Shown in pieces: positions 9,795 to 21,313 of a stretch of DNA of 64,000 nt (positions are counted from its first letter, which is position 1; every line of letters begins with the position of its first letter). The stretch covers positions 124,001 through 188,000 of the forward strand of contig JANUWF010002439.1 of NCBI GenBank assembly GCA_026120185.1, given 5' to 3'. The notes beneath the pieces were generated by a model. The model had not been told where the DNA came from and did not search any database. It was given only the letters and a program-made list of their open reading frames with translations. A program made the position numbers and the translations under genes. Source of the stretch: Voacanga thouarsii. Lineage: Eukaryota > Streptophyta > Magnoliopsida > Gentianales > Apocynaceae.

Positions 9795-11571
9795 TGAAGG
9801 TCTAAAGCAGGAAACAAAGCTCGCAATGGAAGCAAAAAAAAAAAAAAAAGGAAAAAGTGAAGAACAAGAAGAATCCTGAACAGAGTTGGCGTCAGTCACG
9901 CTCTAGCGAGACTCTAAGGACAAAAATTTCTAACCATTTCTTCTTGTTCTCAAAGTTGGCTAGACCGGAATATGTGGGACTAGGGTAGGTGTGCTGGTGG
10001 AAACCTCTGGTGCGATTCCTGCAAGCCTCCTACTCTGTTTTTGCATGTATATGAACGCTAACCTCTCGATCTTCTAGTATATGGCCTGCCTAATCCCGTT
10101 TGATGAATAACTTACAAGGCTAAGGAATTTTCTGAGAGAGAGAGAGACAGAGGGGAGTTGTCTATTTTATCCACCAGAGAAGAAGCAGTCAAAAAATAAC
10201 GTACTTCTTTATTCTCCTGTTTAACCTAAAAAAAACCCTAGGTTAAACTGGACTGGCCCATTAGACTTTTAGTTTAGCCTTTTGGACTAAATTAATTATT
10301 CTAATTAGAACCAAATAAATGGCCCAATAAATAATTAATTTTTAAGCCCAAATAAATTAGTCCAATTAACAAGCCCATATTAGTTTAGTCCCAGGTCAAT
10401 CTTTAATTATTCAAACTGGGCCAAAGCCCTGAACAATCCCACCAAACTAATTTAATTAATTCTCTCTCTCCATGGACCTTTATTTTATTCTAACCCAATA
10501 ATTAAATTAGATTACTTAAATAAAATAAATTTTATTTAATTTAATTTAAGACTAATTCCTTAACTTGTATTTAATTAGGACTCACGGTCTATATTGGGGA
10601 CCAAAAGACACATCGCCTTGGCTAAAAAAATGACCCAAATACACTTTCCAAATAAATAGTTGTATTTTGTTTTTTAAATATTTCCTAATATCACCATAAG
10701 GAAATATTGATCCCAAGGACAATGCTGCGTTGGCAAAGTCTCCGACCTACAGGTGTAATGACTAAAATACCCCTCTATATATCGTCGTACATTTAGAGAG
10801 GAAGAAATGTACTAACACCTCTCTAAATGACATCTACCATCCTTAGGCTTCTAATCCAATGATCCATGACTTCTTGGACTGTTTCCGCTTTCCAAGGGAG
10901 CTATCCTAAAACAAACATCCAAGTCACGTTTCCTAGGGCCCTGGATATTTAAATCATTCAGACAACCACAAGGGGCAATATAGTATCGAAACTATCTTGT
11001 ATAAGTCTGTCTTAACTAACTAGTCACACATACCCAACATGCAAGTATATTGATCCTATGATAGAACCTCAATTATAGCATATCAAAGTACATGCTTTTA
11101 GCTTTGTCAGACCACCAACTCATACTCAAGTCGTAGAGTACTAATCCATACTATAGCAGTAGTAGTCTAGGTTTCTACCATATAGTGCTTTTAGAAACCT
11201 CTACTACAGGTCTTGTTCTACGTATTCGAAATACGCTTATGTTATGAAGTCAGTGGACTACTCACTGGCTAAAGGTAAGCTATTCTCCATTTGGAACTCA
11301 CAACCTAATAACCTAGACATGATGAGATTCTCAGTCTCATCAATCAGCTAAGAACAAATATGTTTGTGTTAAGTAACACATGATCCATACCTTACTGTGA
11401 AAGACCTCCATTCACATGGACCACTTACTTAAACGCAATGGGTCTTTTCCAAATATAATTGTGTACAAATAAAAATGTAACTTCATAAACAATTTCTGAA
11501 AATAAATTCTTTTATTAAAACATTCGATATTTACATAAGAAATCTAGTTTAGGAAGGCATATTTTCCAACA
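9795..11571 (-). repeat. Left (3') LTR of element H
   Basis: The LTR is 1777 bp, starts tgaaggtctaaagc and ends ttttccaaca. It pairs with 16786-18567 with many scattered differences, including an A-run and a GA-run of different lengths (GA run at about 10133-10155). On the minus strand it starts TGTTGGAAAATA next to the purine tract. Confidence 0.92.
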
Positions 11572-11584
11572 TTCTCTCACTTGC
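11572..11584 (-). promoter_or_regulatory. Polypurine tract of element H
   Basis: The minus strand reads GCAAGTGAGAGAA directly before the LTR start TGTTGG, a common copia arrangement. Confidence 0.85.
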
Positions 11585-12051
11585 ATTCTAAGACTAAGTA
11601 AGTCTGTAAGTGCCCACCCCTATGGCGTCTAAGTGTCTCTTGAAGACTCTCGCAGCCAAAGGCTTGGTGAATAGATCTGCTAGATTGTTCTCAGAGGCAA
11701 TCTGTTCCACCATGAATTCCCGTTTTTTGGATGAAATCTCAGATCAGGTGATACTTCCTCTCAATATGCTTCCCCTTCTTGTGGTTCCTAGATTCTTTGG
11801 ATTGCGATACAGCTCCAGTGTTGTCGCAATACATCACAATCGGCCTTTCCATGTGTGGCATGACTCCAAGTTCTGAAAGGAACTTCCAGAGCTAGACTGC
11901 TTACTTGGATGCCTCCGAAGCTGCCATATTCTCAGTTTCATGGTTGAGTCAGCAACGCAAGATTACTTGATACTCCTCTATGGAATAGCCCCTCTAGACA
12001 AGGTGAAGACATCCACTAGTGGATTTTTTTTATTCTTATCTCCCTAGAAGT
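11585..12051 (-). pseudogene. Element H RNase H (broken)
   Basis: Minus-strand translation gives E-A-S-K-Q-A-V-W-L-x-K-F-L-S-E-L-G-V and then Y-C-D-N-T-G-A-V, the copia RNase H D-N/S-x-G-A block, followed by a K-H-I-E-like stretch and D-L-F-T-K-like remains. Stops and frame changes interrupt it. It would remove RNA from the RNA-DNA hybrid. The piece lies between the RT frames and the 3' LTR, where copia RNase H belongs. Confidence 0.75.
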
Positions 12052-13180
12052 CTAAGTCTGTGTATCCTGTAGGATATAATCATCAGCTCTATAAACCAGC
12101 ATATAATCTCTCGTTCCTTTGAGGTACTTGAGAATATACTTTACATCTTGCCAATAAACCTTCCCAGGGTTTGATTGATATCTGCTAACCAAGCCTACGG
12201 CAAAGCAGATATCAGGACTAATACACAACATAGCGTACATGAGACTTCCCACAGCCAAAAGATAGGGAATCCTACTCATTCTGTCCTTTTCTTCTTGAGA
12301 CATAGAACAGACTCTTGAAGAAAATGAGAACCCATGTTTGCAAGAAATTAGAGCTCCCTTGCATGAGTCCATGCTTTACTTGGCCAGCATCTTATCAATG
12401 TATGCTGCTTGGGATAATCTTAACATTCTCTACTTCCTATCTCTAAGAAGCCTAATCCTGAGAATGTAACTGGCTTCTTCCAAGTTCTTTATACTAAATT
12501 GACTAGACAGCCAAACCTTTGTAGATGACAATGACCCTGCATCATTTCCAATGAGTAGAATGTCATCTACATACAAGACAAGAAAAACCACATTAATGCC
12601 TTTAAGTTTTCTGTACATGCATGGCTCATCCTCGTTTTGAATAATATCGTAAGACTTTACAGTCTTATCAAAACGAATGTTCCATGTTCTTGATGCCTGC
12701 TTAAGTCCATAAATGGACTTATTAAGCTTACAAACCATATGTTCTTAGCCTTCAGCAATAAAGCCTTCTGGTTGGGACATATAGATGTCTTCGCTAAGAT
12801 GGCAATTTAAAAATAATGTCTTGACATCCATTTGTCATATCTCGTAGTCATAATGACATGTGGCAATAAGGATATGGATGGATTAAGCATGGCTACCGAG
12901 GAAAAGGTCTCCTCATAATCGATTCTCTCTTTTTGAGCATACCCTTTCGCCACAAACCTAACTTTGAAGGTTTCCACCTTCCCATCTACTCCCCTATTTC
13001 TCTTGTATACCCACTTACACCCAATGGGTTTTATCCTTTCAGGTGAAGCTACAAGATCTCAAACCTGATTAAGGTATATAGACTTAATCTCGGCTTTCAT
13101 TGCTTCATGCTATAGATTTGCATCGGCATGAGCAATAGCCTCCTCGTATCTAGTAGGGTTTTGTTCTTGATTGTCGGAGA
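12052..13180 (-). pseudogene. Element H reverse transcriptase (broken)
   Basis: Two stretches in one frame (12738-12430 and 12372-12052) carry the copia RT: K-L-N-K-S-I-Y-G-L-K-Q-A-S-R-T-W-N, then L-Y-V-D-D-I-L-L-I-G-N-D with both catalytic Asp residues intact, then S-R-I-P-Y-L-L-A-V-G-S-L-M-Y-A-M and V-G-L-V-S-R-Y-Q-S-N-P-G. The region from 13180 to 12739 holds the degraded RT N-terminus in other frames. The polymerase motif is intact, but stops at about 12430 and 12052 and upstream frameshifts prevent a complete protein. Confidence 0.88.
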
Positions 13181-14054
13181 CTAGCTCAAAAGCTTCTCTA
13201 GTCCATCTTTCTGGAACCCTAGCCACTCTCCTACTACGATGAGGCTCCATTTGTACAAGCTCTTGAGGCTATGCCTCTTCTTGTTCCATAATCGGGTCAG
13301 GAGAAGTTGATTCCAAAGAAAACTTCTCTTCAAGTTCCATCCTAGTTGAACCTTTAGTAAATGTACTTTGATCATCCTCTAAGTATCTAGCATTAGTACT
13401 AACCAATACTTTCTGCTTCTTAGGATGATAAAAATAACCACCATTTGTCCTTTTTGGATACCCAACAAAATAGCATAATTCCGATCTTGGTTCCAACTTA
13501 TATCCCTTAACCAGTACATAAGTTGGACAACCCCATATCCTAAGATGATTCAGACCTGGCTTACTCCCAGTCCACATCTCATAAGCAGTCCTAAATACTG
13601 ACTTAGAAGGCACCAAGTTTAGAATGTACGCCGTTGTTTTCAGGGCATATCCCCAAAAAGACACTAGAAGAGTAGCATGAGACATCATGCTTTGGACCAT
13701 TTCCATCAATGTCCTATTCCTTCTTTCAGCTACTCCGTTCTGCTGGGGTGTCCCCAGCGCAGAGAGCTGAGATACTATCCCATGATGTACCATATAGTCC
13801 TTGAATTCACTAAAGATGTACTCTCCACCACTATCCGATCGTAAGGTCTTGATTAATTTACCTGTCCAACGCTCCACTTTAGCCTTAAACTCTTTAAACT
13901 TGTCAAAAGAGTCAGATTTGCATCTCATTAGGTAAATAAAACCAAACCTAGTACAACCATATGTGAAAGTGATAAAGTACTCAAAACCCCCTCTAGTAGG
14001 TGTAGACAAGGGACCACACACATCAGTATGAAAAAGACTCAATACCTCCTTGGC
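13181..14054 (-). pseudogene. Element H integrase (nearly open)
   Basis: A 257-residue frame (14042-13269) carries the integrase core: F-H-T-D-V-C-G-P-L with the first catalytic Asp, L-R-S-D-S-G-G-E-Y with the second, and Q-Q-N-G-V-A-E-R-R-N-R-T-L with the Glu. Then come A-Y-E-M-W-T-G-S-K-P and H-L-R-I-W-G-C-P, typical of copia integrase C-terminal regions. The T-Y-G-C-T-R-F-G stretch probably replaces T-D-D-Y-S-R-F-G. The tail continues in another frame to about 13181. This is the best-preserved part of H. Confidence 0.9.
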
Positions 14055-14574
14055 TCAATTCATCTTAGGGGTAAATGATCTTTTGGTCATCTTTCCCATT
14101 AGGCAGGATTCACACTGAGACCAATTTTCCAATCTCAATGAGCCCAAAGGCCCATCATGGATTAACCTCTGAATCCTGGTTGAGTTGCTATGACCCAACC
14201 TTAGATGCCAAAGATACGAGTCATTGACATTGGTCTTTCTCTTCCTTGGTAAAGGTTCAGATTGAGCATTATTTAATTGATTGTTAATAGGGTTTAAGAA
14301 GAATAGATTCCCATACATGTGCTCAGTACATAAAATTTCCCCATCTTTACTGATAGTAATACCAGAATAGAAAGATACAAAATATCCTTGATTTATTAGT
14401 TTCACAACTAAAATCAATTTCTGTCAAAATCCAGGTACATATAAAATATCCTTTAAAATCACTATTCTATTACAATAAAAAATAAGATCTAGCTCTCCCA
14501 TTGCAAGGGCCCAGACTTGTGCTCTATTTCCTACACGTAGCCTATGGTCGCCCTTCTTAAGCCTTCTAATCTTT
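14055..14574 (-). pseudogene. Element H GAG-pre-integrase region
   Basis: A 120-residue frame (14417-14055) has L-W-H-L-R-L-G-H-S-N and C-E-S-C-L-M-G-K-M-T-K, the H-x4-H plus C-x2-C zinc-binding module that precedes copia integrases. It is separated from the integrase core by a stop at about 14055, and it has lost continuity with the protease upstream (14575-14418), where only fragments of the expected protease-integrase linker can be read. Confidence 0.85.
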
Positions 14575-15131
14575 CTAAACCCCTATAAAAAAGTTACAGA
14601 TGTGATCAGTGGCTCCTGAATCAACAATCCAAGTGGAAGCTGATCCAACCATTGATATAGACTCTAGATAGAAAATATTACTTGTGGGGTTTTTCTTGGC
14701 TTGAAGATCTAGACACTCCTTTTTCCAATGTCCCTTCAGTCCACATTTGAAGCACTTACCATTGGGTTTGTCTTTGGGCTGGGCCGCTGCGTTTCCTTTT
14801 TTCCTTTTCAACTTTCTGGGCTTGGACCCAGTTTTAGAGGAAGAAGCGTTAGCAATCATAGCCTTCGATTGAGACTTCATGACCTTTTCCGCCATTTGGA
14901 GTTCTTCATCAACTCAGTTAAACTCATGTTTAACTTGTTCATGTTGTAATTCAACTTCAACTGAGTAAAGGAACCCGGTAGAGATTCGAGAACTATGTCC
15001 ACTTAGCTCTCGGGGTCAATGACAGCCCCTAAGATTTCTGCCTCCTCGAAAGCAGCAATCATCTTGAGCATGTACTCTCTGACTGATGCTCCCCCAACCA
15101 TCTTAGTGTTTATGATAGTTCGAAAAGCCTC
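14575..15131 (-). pseudogene. Element H gag C-terminus and protease start
   Basis: The 106-residue frame at 14895-14575 carries a lysine-rich stretch, a CCHC zinc knuckle C-F-K-C-G-L-K-G-H-W-K-K-E-C, then W-I-V-D-S-G-A-T-D-H-I-C with the D-S-G-A protease active site. The knuckle binds RNA for packaging and the protease cleaves the polyprotein. From 15131 to 14896, gag coding similarity (acidic, helix-rich) continues in broken frames. Confidence 0.87.
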
Positions 15132-15527
15132 CTACCTTACAGGCCGGCTCTTATCCGCGAACATCACGGCTAATGATTGACTTATGTTATACGAAGTGGC
15201 CATGTGCTCATGTTTTGACTGGAGAACATTAGACATAGAGGCTAACATATAGCAGCGTGCCATTTCGTCAGCCTTCTTCCATGCCTTGTCAACCTCTCGC
15301 TCTTCAACGGTGGAACGTTCCCTGATAACAGGGCAGGTTTCGTAAAGGATATACTTAAACTCTTCCACTGTGAGTATTATGTCCAGGTTCCTGTTGCAGT
15401 CCACATAGTTTGGTCCCATTAGCTTATTCTCACGGAGAATAACGACTAATAAACTAAAAGAACCTCCTACCATTTCTGAAAAATTAAAAACTAAAAGAAA
15501 AATAGTTAGTTTGTGAAAACAAAACAA
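15132..15527 (-). pseudogene. Element H gag N-terminal part
   Basis: The frame contains I-L-R-E-N-K-L-M-G-P-N-Y-V-D-C-N-R-N-L-D, matching the copia gag opening in which the Cys position is normally Trp (Y-x-D-W-x-R-N), and then A-W-K-K-A-D-E-M-A-R-C-Y-M-L-A-S-M-S. Compare the homologous opening in element C at 48956. The true start is probably the ATG shortly before the I-L-R motif. A stop at about 15132 separates it from the rest of gag. Confidence 0.8.
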
Positions 15528-16771
15528 ATTTGTGCACTTTATCCTTATATCAAATTAGTTTGGCTCTTAGGAGAACTGACATAGCTTCTTAGAAAGATTA
15601 ACAATTCCCTAAGCTAAGTGTGTTAACCACCACAAATTAATTTCCCTTCTAGGTAATAATCCAGAAGATAACTATATCGAGGGGATGGTCGTTTCCTCTC
15701 ATTTCCTATGGACAAACCTCGCACTATAACCTCCAATGAGGGGCTGGCCGATTATAGTACATATCGCGGGCTATTAATTACATCCCTCAATTAGATCTAG
15801 ATCATTGTGGTATCCCCATCCTATATAGGTTCACTCCCAAGGTGACGCGAGGGGACCCACAATCTCTAATGAGGATCGTGATGGAAGCCATGTGGCCGTT
15901 GGAACCCCTCTCCTATTTAATCTTTTAAAACAAGGGTTTTCTGAAAAATATCCTTTTCAAAATTTCCATTAAATTTTTCCTTTAACTCATAAATAAAATA
16001 TCTAAATCTATTAAAATCTCTATGTCAAGGTATATATCCTTTGAGAGATTTTTTTCATGGACTAATTTTATTTAAGTTAAAAACTTAATGATTTCAAAAA
16101 TTTTCCAATTAAAACTTTCTAGAGACTTTGGTCTCAAGTTTATTTGACAAAATAATTTTTCTTATGCTAAAATAAAATAAAATGGCTTTCTATTTTTTTA
16201 ACTTACAAAAATATCTAAATTCAATATATTTTCTATGTCAATGATTAAATCTTTTGAGAAATATCGAAGGATTAATTTTTGTTCAAGTTAAAATAACCAT
16301 TTAATTTGTAGAAAAATATTTTCTTGTCAAAAATATTCCCAAAGACTTTAGTCTTTGAGAAAATGTGCACATAGGTACTTAAAAATAAATAGCATGCTAG
16401 AAAACAGAAGACCCGGCAGCCCCAGCTACGCCGATTGCGGTCTGCCGGGTCTTCTTCCTACAAAATTTTCTGCGATTTTCTTCTGCTTTCTTTCTGGTTT
16501 TCTCCAACTTTCTTCCTCCATTGGCTTTACGATTTCAATCCAAATACAATGAAATCAACAAAAACCAACAACCACCTATACCTATTAATATTGGACTTAC
16601 ACGATTTGCTAAGGAAAAATCAAATTATATCTCACTTATACCTCCATCAGAGAGGTTTCACAGAGAATCTATTCCTACCAAAAATAGCGAAGAATCACAG
16701 TTTAATCACATATACATGTCCAGTTTTATTCAACTAGATGCATGCTCCCTATATTTGCACAAAACCTTCAT
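15528..16771 (-). other. 5' leader of element H
   Basis: This is 1.24 kb of non-coding sequence between the primer-binding site and gag. It is AT-rich except for a GC-rich hairpin at 16406-16455. A segment at about 15680-15905 is rich in short G/C motifs (ccaatgaggggctggccg and similar). Short open frames on the plus strand at 16355-16778 are antisense to the element and show no family features. Confidence 0.7.
16406..16455 (-). promoter_or_regulatory. 14-bp perfect hairpin in the H leader
   Basis: agaagacccggcag (16406-16419) is exactly complementary to ctgccgggtcttct (16442-16455), with a 22-base loop. It stands out as GC-rich in an AT-rich leader, about 320 bases downstream of the primer-binding site in the sense of the element. 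A packaging or dimerisation role is possible but not shown. Confidence 0.75.
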
Positions 16772-16783
16772 GCTCTGATACCA
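16772..16783 (-). promoter_or_regulatory. Primer-binding site of element H (initiator-Met type)
   Basis: The minus strand reads TGGTATCAGAGC, two bases inside the 5' LTR. It is complementary to the 3' end of plant initiator tRNA-Met and is the usual copia primer site. Confidence 0.92.
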
Positions 16784-16785
16784 AT

Positions 16786-18567
16786 TGAAGGTCTAAAGCG
16801 GGAAATAAAGCACATAGCGGAAGTAAAAAAAAAAAAAAAGTGAAAAAAGTGAAGAACAAGAAGAATCCTGAACAGAGCCGGTACCAGACACGCTCTAGCT
16901 GGATTCCAAGGACAAAAATTTCTAACCTTTTCTTCTTGTTCTCAAAGTTGGCTGGATCGGATGTATGGGATCGGGGTAGGTGTACTGGTGGAAACCTCTG
17001 GTGCGATTTCTAAAAGCCTCCTACTCCGTATTTGCATGTATATGAACGCCAATCTCTCGATCTTTCCAGTATATGGGCTGCCTAATCCCGTTTGGTGAAC
17101 AACTTACAAGGCTAAGGAATTTTCTGAGAGAGAGAGAGAGAGGAGGTGTCTATTTTTTCCACCAGAGAAGAAGCAATCAAAAACAACGTACTTCTCGATT
17201 CTCCTGTTTAACCTAAATAAAAACCCTAGGTTAAACTGGACTGGCCCATTGGACTCTTAGTTTAGCCTTTTGTACTAAATTAATTATTCTAATTAGAACC
17301 AAATAAATGACCCAATAAATAATTAATTTTCAGTCCAAATAAACTAGTCCAATTAATAAGCCCATATTAGTTTAGTCCCAATTTAATCTTTAATTATTCA
17401 AATTGGGCCAAAGCCCTGAAAATAAATTAACCCACCAAACTAATTTAATTAATTCTCTCTCACCATGGACCTTTATTTTATTCTAACTCAATAATTAAAT
17501 CAAACAACTTAAATAAAATAAATTCTATTTAATTTAATTTAAGATCAATTTCTTAGCCAGTATTTAATTAGGACTCACGGTCTATACTGGGGACCAAAAA
17601 ATACACCGCCTTGGCTACTAAAATGACCAAAATACCATTTCCATATAAATAGTTGTATTTTGTATTTTAAATATTTTCTAATATCACCATAAGAAAATAT
17701 TGACCCAAAGACGATGCTGCGTTAGCAAAGTCTCCAACCTACATGTGTAATGACTAAAATACCCTTCTATACATTGACGTGCATTAAGAGAGGAAGAAAT
17801 GTACTAACACCTCTCTAAATGACATCTACCATCCTTAGGCTTCTAATCCAATGATCCACGACTTCCTAAATTGTTTCCGCTTTCCAAGGGAGCTACCCTA
17901 AATCAAACATCCAAGTTACATTTCCCAGGGCCCTGGATAATTAGATCATTCAGATAACCACAAGGGGCGACATAGTATAGAAACTATCTTGTACAAGTCT
18001 GTTTAACTAACTAGTCACACATACCCAACATGCAAGTATATTGGTCCTACGATAAAACCTCAATTATAACATATCAAAGTACATGCTTCCAGCTTCGTCA
18101 GACCACCAACTCATACTCAAGTCATAGAGTACTAATCCACGCTATAGCAATAGTAGTCTAGGTTTCTACCATATAGTACTTTTAGAATAGAAACCACTAC
18201 TACAGGTCCTGTTCTACATATTCGAAATACACTTATGTCATGAAGTGAGTGGACTACTCACTGCCTAAAGGGAAGTCATTCCCCATTTGGAATTCACAAC
18301 ATAATAACCTAGACATGATGAGATTTCCATTCTCATCAATCGGTTAAGAATAAATGTTTATATGCCAAGTAACCCGTGATACATACCTTACTGTGAAAAA
18401 CCTCCATTCATGTGAACCACTTACTTAAACATAATCAGTCTTTTCCAAACGTAATTGTGCATAAATATAAATATAAATTCACAAATAATTTCTGAAAATA
18501 AATTCTTTTATTACAACATTTGATATTTACTTCAAAAACCTAGTCTAAGAGGTTATATTTTCCAACA
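16786..18567 (-). repeat. Right (5') LTR of element H
   Basis: The LTR is 1782 bp and pairs with 9795-11571 (same starts and ends, tgaaggtc ... ccaaca). It would carry the element promoter. Differences from its partner are frequent, pointing to an older insertion than C or D by eye. A GA run is at about 17126-17151. Confidence 0.92.
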
Positions 18568-18979
18568 TGGCATAGCTTATTTCATATCTATATGCCTCGC
18601 CTACTAGAAGGAGAAGGCAAAGCACAAGAAAACTGCAGGATTGCCAAAAAAGCTAACGATGCTGCTATGGAAATGGGAATGTGTCACTATGAACTTTGTT
18701 ATTAGCTTACCAATGATTAGAACACAAAAGGATGTTGTTGGGGTAGTGGTGGATCGATTAACAAAGACTGCGCACTTTATACTTGTGAACTTAAGGTACT
18801 CTATGGAAAAGGAGGCGCAGATTTATACACAAGAAGTCATAAGGTTACATGGAGTGCCAAACAAGTATAGCATCAGATAGGGATCCCTATTTCATTTCAA
18901 TGTTTTGGGCAAAATTTCAAGAGTCTAAGGTGACCACTCTAAAGTTTTGTACTCTTGCTCACCCTCAAACAGATGGACA
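18568..18979 (+). pseudogene. Element F pol fragment 3: integrase core
   Basis: After a few degraded codons of the zinc-binding region (C-L-A-x-Q-K-E-K-A-K-H-K-K), a 79-residue open stretch at 18641-18880 reads W-K-W-E-C-V-T-M-N-F-V-I-S-L-P-M, V-V-V-D-R-L-T-K-T-A-H-F-I and I-R-L-H-G-V-P. The first catalytic position of the DDE triad (normally V-T-M-D-F) is Asn here. The second (S-D-R-D-P) and the A-H-P-Q-T-D-G motif follow in shifted frames, to 18979 where solo LTR I interrupts. Confidence 0.88.
18975..18979. other. Target-site duplication of solo LTR I (ggaca)
   Basis: ggaca at 18975-18979 recurs at 20504-20508. It sits inside the Q-T-D-G-H integrase coding motif of F. Confidence 0.9.
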
Positions 18980-20503
18980 TGTTGGGGATATGCCCTAGAG
19001 TTAATTTGTGCTTATACTATTGTCGTTATGTTTTATATAATAATATAAGGCTTTCCTTTCCATGAATAGTGCATTTTGTTTTGTGGTCATCAAGTACGTG
19101 ACTTGTTAGTAAAACCCAATAATAAATACAATGACTATTCTAAATCTGTCTCTGACCATTTATTATTATTGGAACAATAATAAATTAAGATTAGTATGTT
19201 TGTGACCGGATGGCTATGTTTTACTGGTCATGGATATTTGTGATATCAAGTTAAAACATAAATAAATGTTAGAGAACATTGTATTGGACATGACCCACTG
19301 TGAGAGTACTTCATGGAACATGTCATAAATACTTTATAGCCATAATAATATTAAAAGTCCTTCGACCTAAATTCATCATAGTTTCCTACTTGATAAATTT
19401 TGTATTTTGACGTTGTCTAAAGTTGTCTTTAACCAGATAATAAATTAGACTACTGTTGGACATAGAATAAATCAATGAGAGGAATATGATTGATAGTGAA
19501 GGAATTTGTCCCTCTCAATTATGGGAGAGATACCCATAGGCCATTTGATAAGTTAGACTGTTAAAATGCATGGCCGTACTCAAATATATCAATCTAAGAT
19601 ATTGATATTATTTGTTTGAACAATCTACTATGAAATCAAAAAATAATTGATTAAGCTTAATAAGGATGACATGCTCCGTGCCTTATGCTTAATCTGGATA
19701 TCGTGTGACAAAATGACTAAATATAAAATTATAGTTTGGTTCAAAGAGATCACCTATCTTCATTTAACCTGGATAGTTTTAATTTTTTGCTAAAAACCGC
19801 TTATAACTTGTGGGCCATTTAAATATGATTTAGGCACACTGCCAGTGTTAAATGAATCTATAGGATCACACAATAAGCGAACTTGTTAGGTTATTTTTCT
19901 GGTGACCAGATTCGATGAATCTGGAAATATGTCTAAGTTAATCGAACTTATAAAATTTACCAGATACAATGAATTTGGAAATATGTCCACATTTGATGTA
20001 TTTGGATGATACCCAGATTATAAGAATCTGACTCGGTAAATTAATTAGTTAAATTACCGAAATAATGGCAGAATCTTATTATATCAGTTTTAATTTAATT
20101 TGAATTTAAATTAAAATACGATAAGATATTATTATGGTTGGACTCTAAAAGGTTTGGAGTGGGTTTTAAGAAAACCTTAGCCGTCTTCTTAGGTGTGCCA
20201 ATTTCTGTTGAGAATATTCATGCCTCTATTGATCAGAATAAAAAAACCTCTCAAACCCTAGGCGCTAGCACTCCCCGGGTAACGAGTGAGTTCACGGTGT
20301 GTATCCGATAGAGGACGTTCGCACACTACAGCGTCTGGTGATCGTTCGGGTTGCACATACAGTGACAGAATCAGAATTGAAGGATATCGATTACACCAAA
20401 CAGAAGTAATTTTACAAACCTTTGATCTTCTTAATCGTTTACTTGGATCCTCGAAAGGGATTAGTGGATGTTTTCCACGTTTAAGAGTCCACGAATCCTG
20501 ACA
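18980..20503 (+). repeat. Element I: solo LTR of copia type
   Basis: This 1524-bp sequence starts TGTTGGGGATATGCCCTAGA and ends ATCCTGACA, flanked by the perfect ggaca duplication. Its opening (TGTT...TGCCCTAGAG) resembles that of the C LTR (TGTTAGTGTTGTGCCCTAGA), so a plus-strand copia origin is likely. No internal region, primer-binding site or purine tract is present, as expected after recombination between two LTRs. Open frames in it on either strand show no protein family features. Confidence 0.9.
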
Positions 20504-21300
20504 GGACAATCTGAGCACGTAATTCAATTCTTCAAGGATATGTTGAGGGTGTGCATGTTAGACTTTGGGAACCAATAGATCGATAGTATTCCTTGTGCAG
20601 AATTACCCTACAATAATAGTTATCAAGCATCTATTAGCACAGCGCTGTATAAGCCCTTGTATGGGCGAACATGTTAAACACCGTTGTATTGGGGTTTGAA
20701 TGAAGATGGCCAAGTTGATAAAGAATAGGAAATAAATATCCAAGAGATGATTGATAAAGTAAATTTGATACAAGATATACCAAGGGCAGCTCAGAGCAGA
20801 CTGAAAAGCTATGCAGACAATCACATAAGGGAATTGGAATTTTAAGTGGGTGATGAAATGTTTTTGAAACTAACACCAAGTTAAAGGATTCTAAGGCATC
20901 CAAAGGGTAGAAAGCTTAACCCTAGATACATTGGGCCATTTCCAATTATTGAGAAGATTAGAACCGTGGCGTACTGATTCAAACTTTCAGACAGACTAAT
21001 TGGTATTCATGACGTGTTCCATGTATCTCAATTGAATAAATGCAACCCGGATCTAGAACATATCTTGAATGACAAGCCACTACAATTGCATCCAAATCTA
21101 ACCTACGTGGAGAGACCCATCAACATTCTAGAGCGGAGTGTAAAGGAATTGAGAAATAAATAGAATACGATGGTTAAAGTGTTGTAGAAGTATCACGGAG
21201 CTCAAGATGTCACTAGGGAAACCGAGGAGTAGATGAAGAGAAAATACCCTAATGTGCCAAAAACTACGACGCAGTTTAATTTTGAGGACGAAATTTTCTT
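20504..21300 (+). pseudogene. Element F pol fragment 4: integrase C-terminus and chromodomain
   Basis: The reading resumes with F-x-D-M-L-R-V-C-M-L-D-F-G, then Y-N-N-S-Y-Q-A-S-I, V-G-D-E-M-F-L-K-L-T-P, L-N-P-R-Y-I-G-P-F-P-I and I-H-D-V-F-H-V-S-Q-L-N-K. The end is a chromodomain-like Y-V-E-R-P-I-N-I-L-E-R-S-V-K-E-L-R-N-K. Chromodomains direct integration to marked chromatin in chromovirus elements. In-frame stops occur after L-R-N-K (also seen in element A), after V-L, and after E-E. It is followed by the purine tract and LTR, confirming the plus orientation of F. Confidence 0.87.
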
Positions 21301-21313
21301 AAGTAGGAGAGGA
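21301..21313 (+). promoter_or_regulatory. Polypurine tract of element F
   Basis: aagtaggagagga lies directly before TGCAATACCC, the start of the 3' LTR. It follows the end of pol and a GAGGACGAAATTTT motif that resembles the hairpin preceding the tract in A and D. Confidence 0.8.

Larger units (their letters stand above)
9795..18567 (-). mobile_element. Element H: Ty1/copia retrotransposon, minus strand
   Basis: This is an 8.77-kb element with 1.78-kb LTRs (9795-11571 and 16786-18567), an initiator-Met type primer-binding site, and a purine tract gcaagtgagagaa. The domain order on the minus strand is gag, protease, integrase, RT, RNase H, which is diagnostic of copia. It sits in the F integrase gene. 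Unlike the other elements here, the flanks (ggaaa on the left, tggca on the right) are not a duplication, and together they restore the F reading directly. Coding regions are broken by several frameshifts. Confidence 0.92.

Noticed and set aside
16355..16778. Overlapping plus-strand open frames in the H leader
   Set aside because: Antisense to H; no start context, domain or homologous copy to support them.
20258..20527. Open frames on both strands in solo LTR I
   Set aside because: They overlap each other on opposite strands and cross the LTR border; no protein features.
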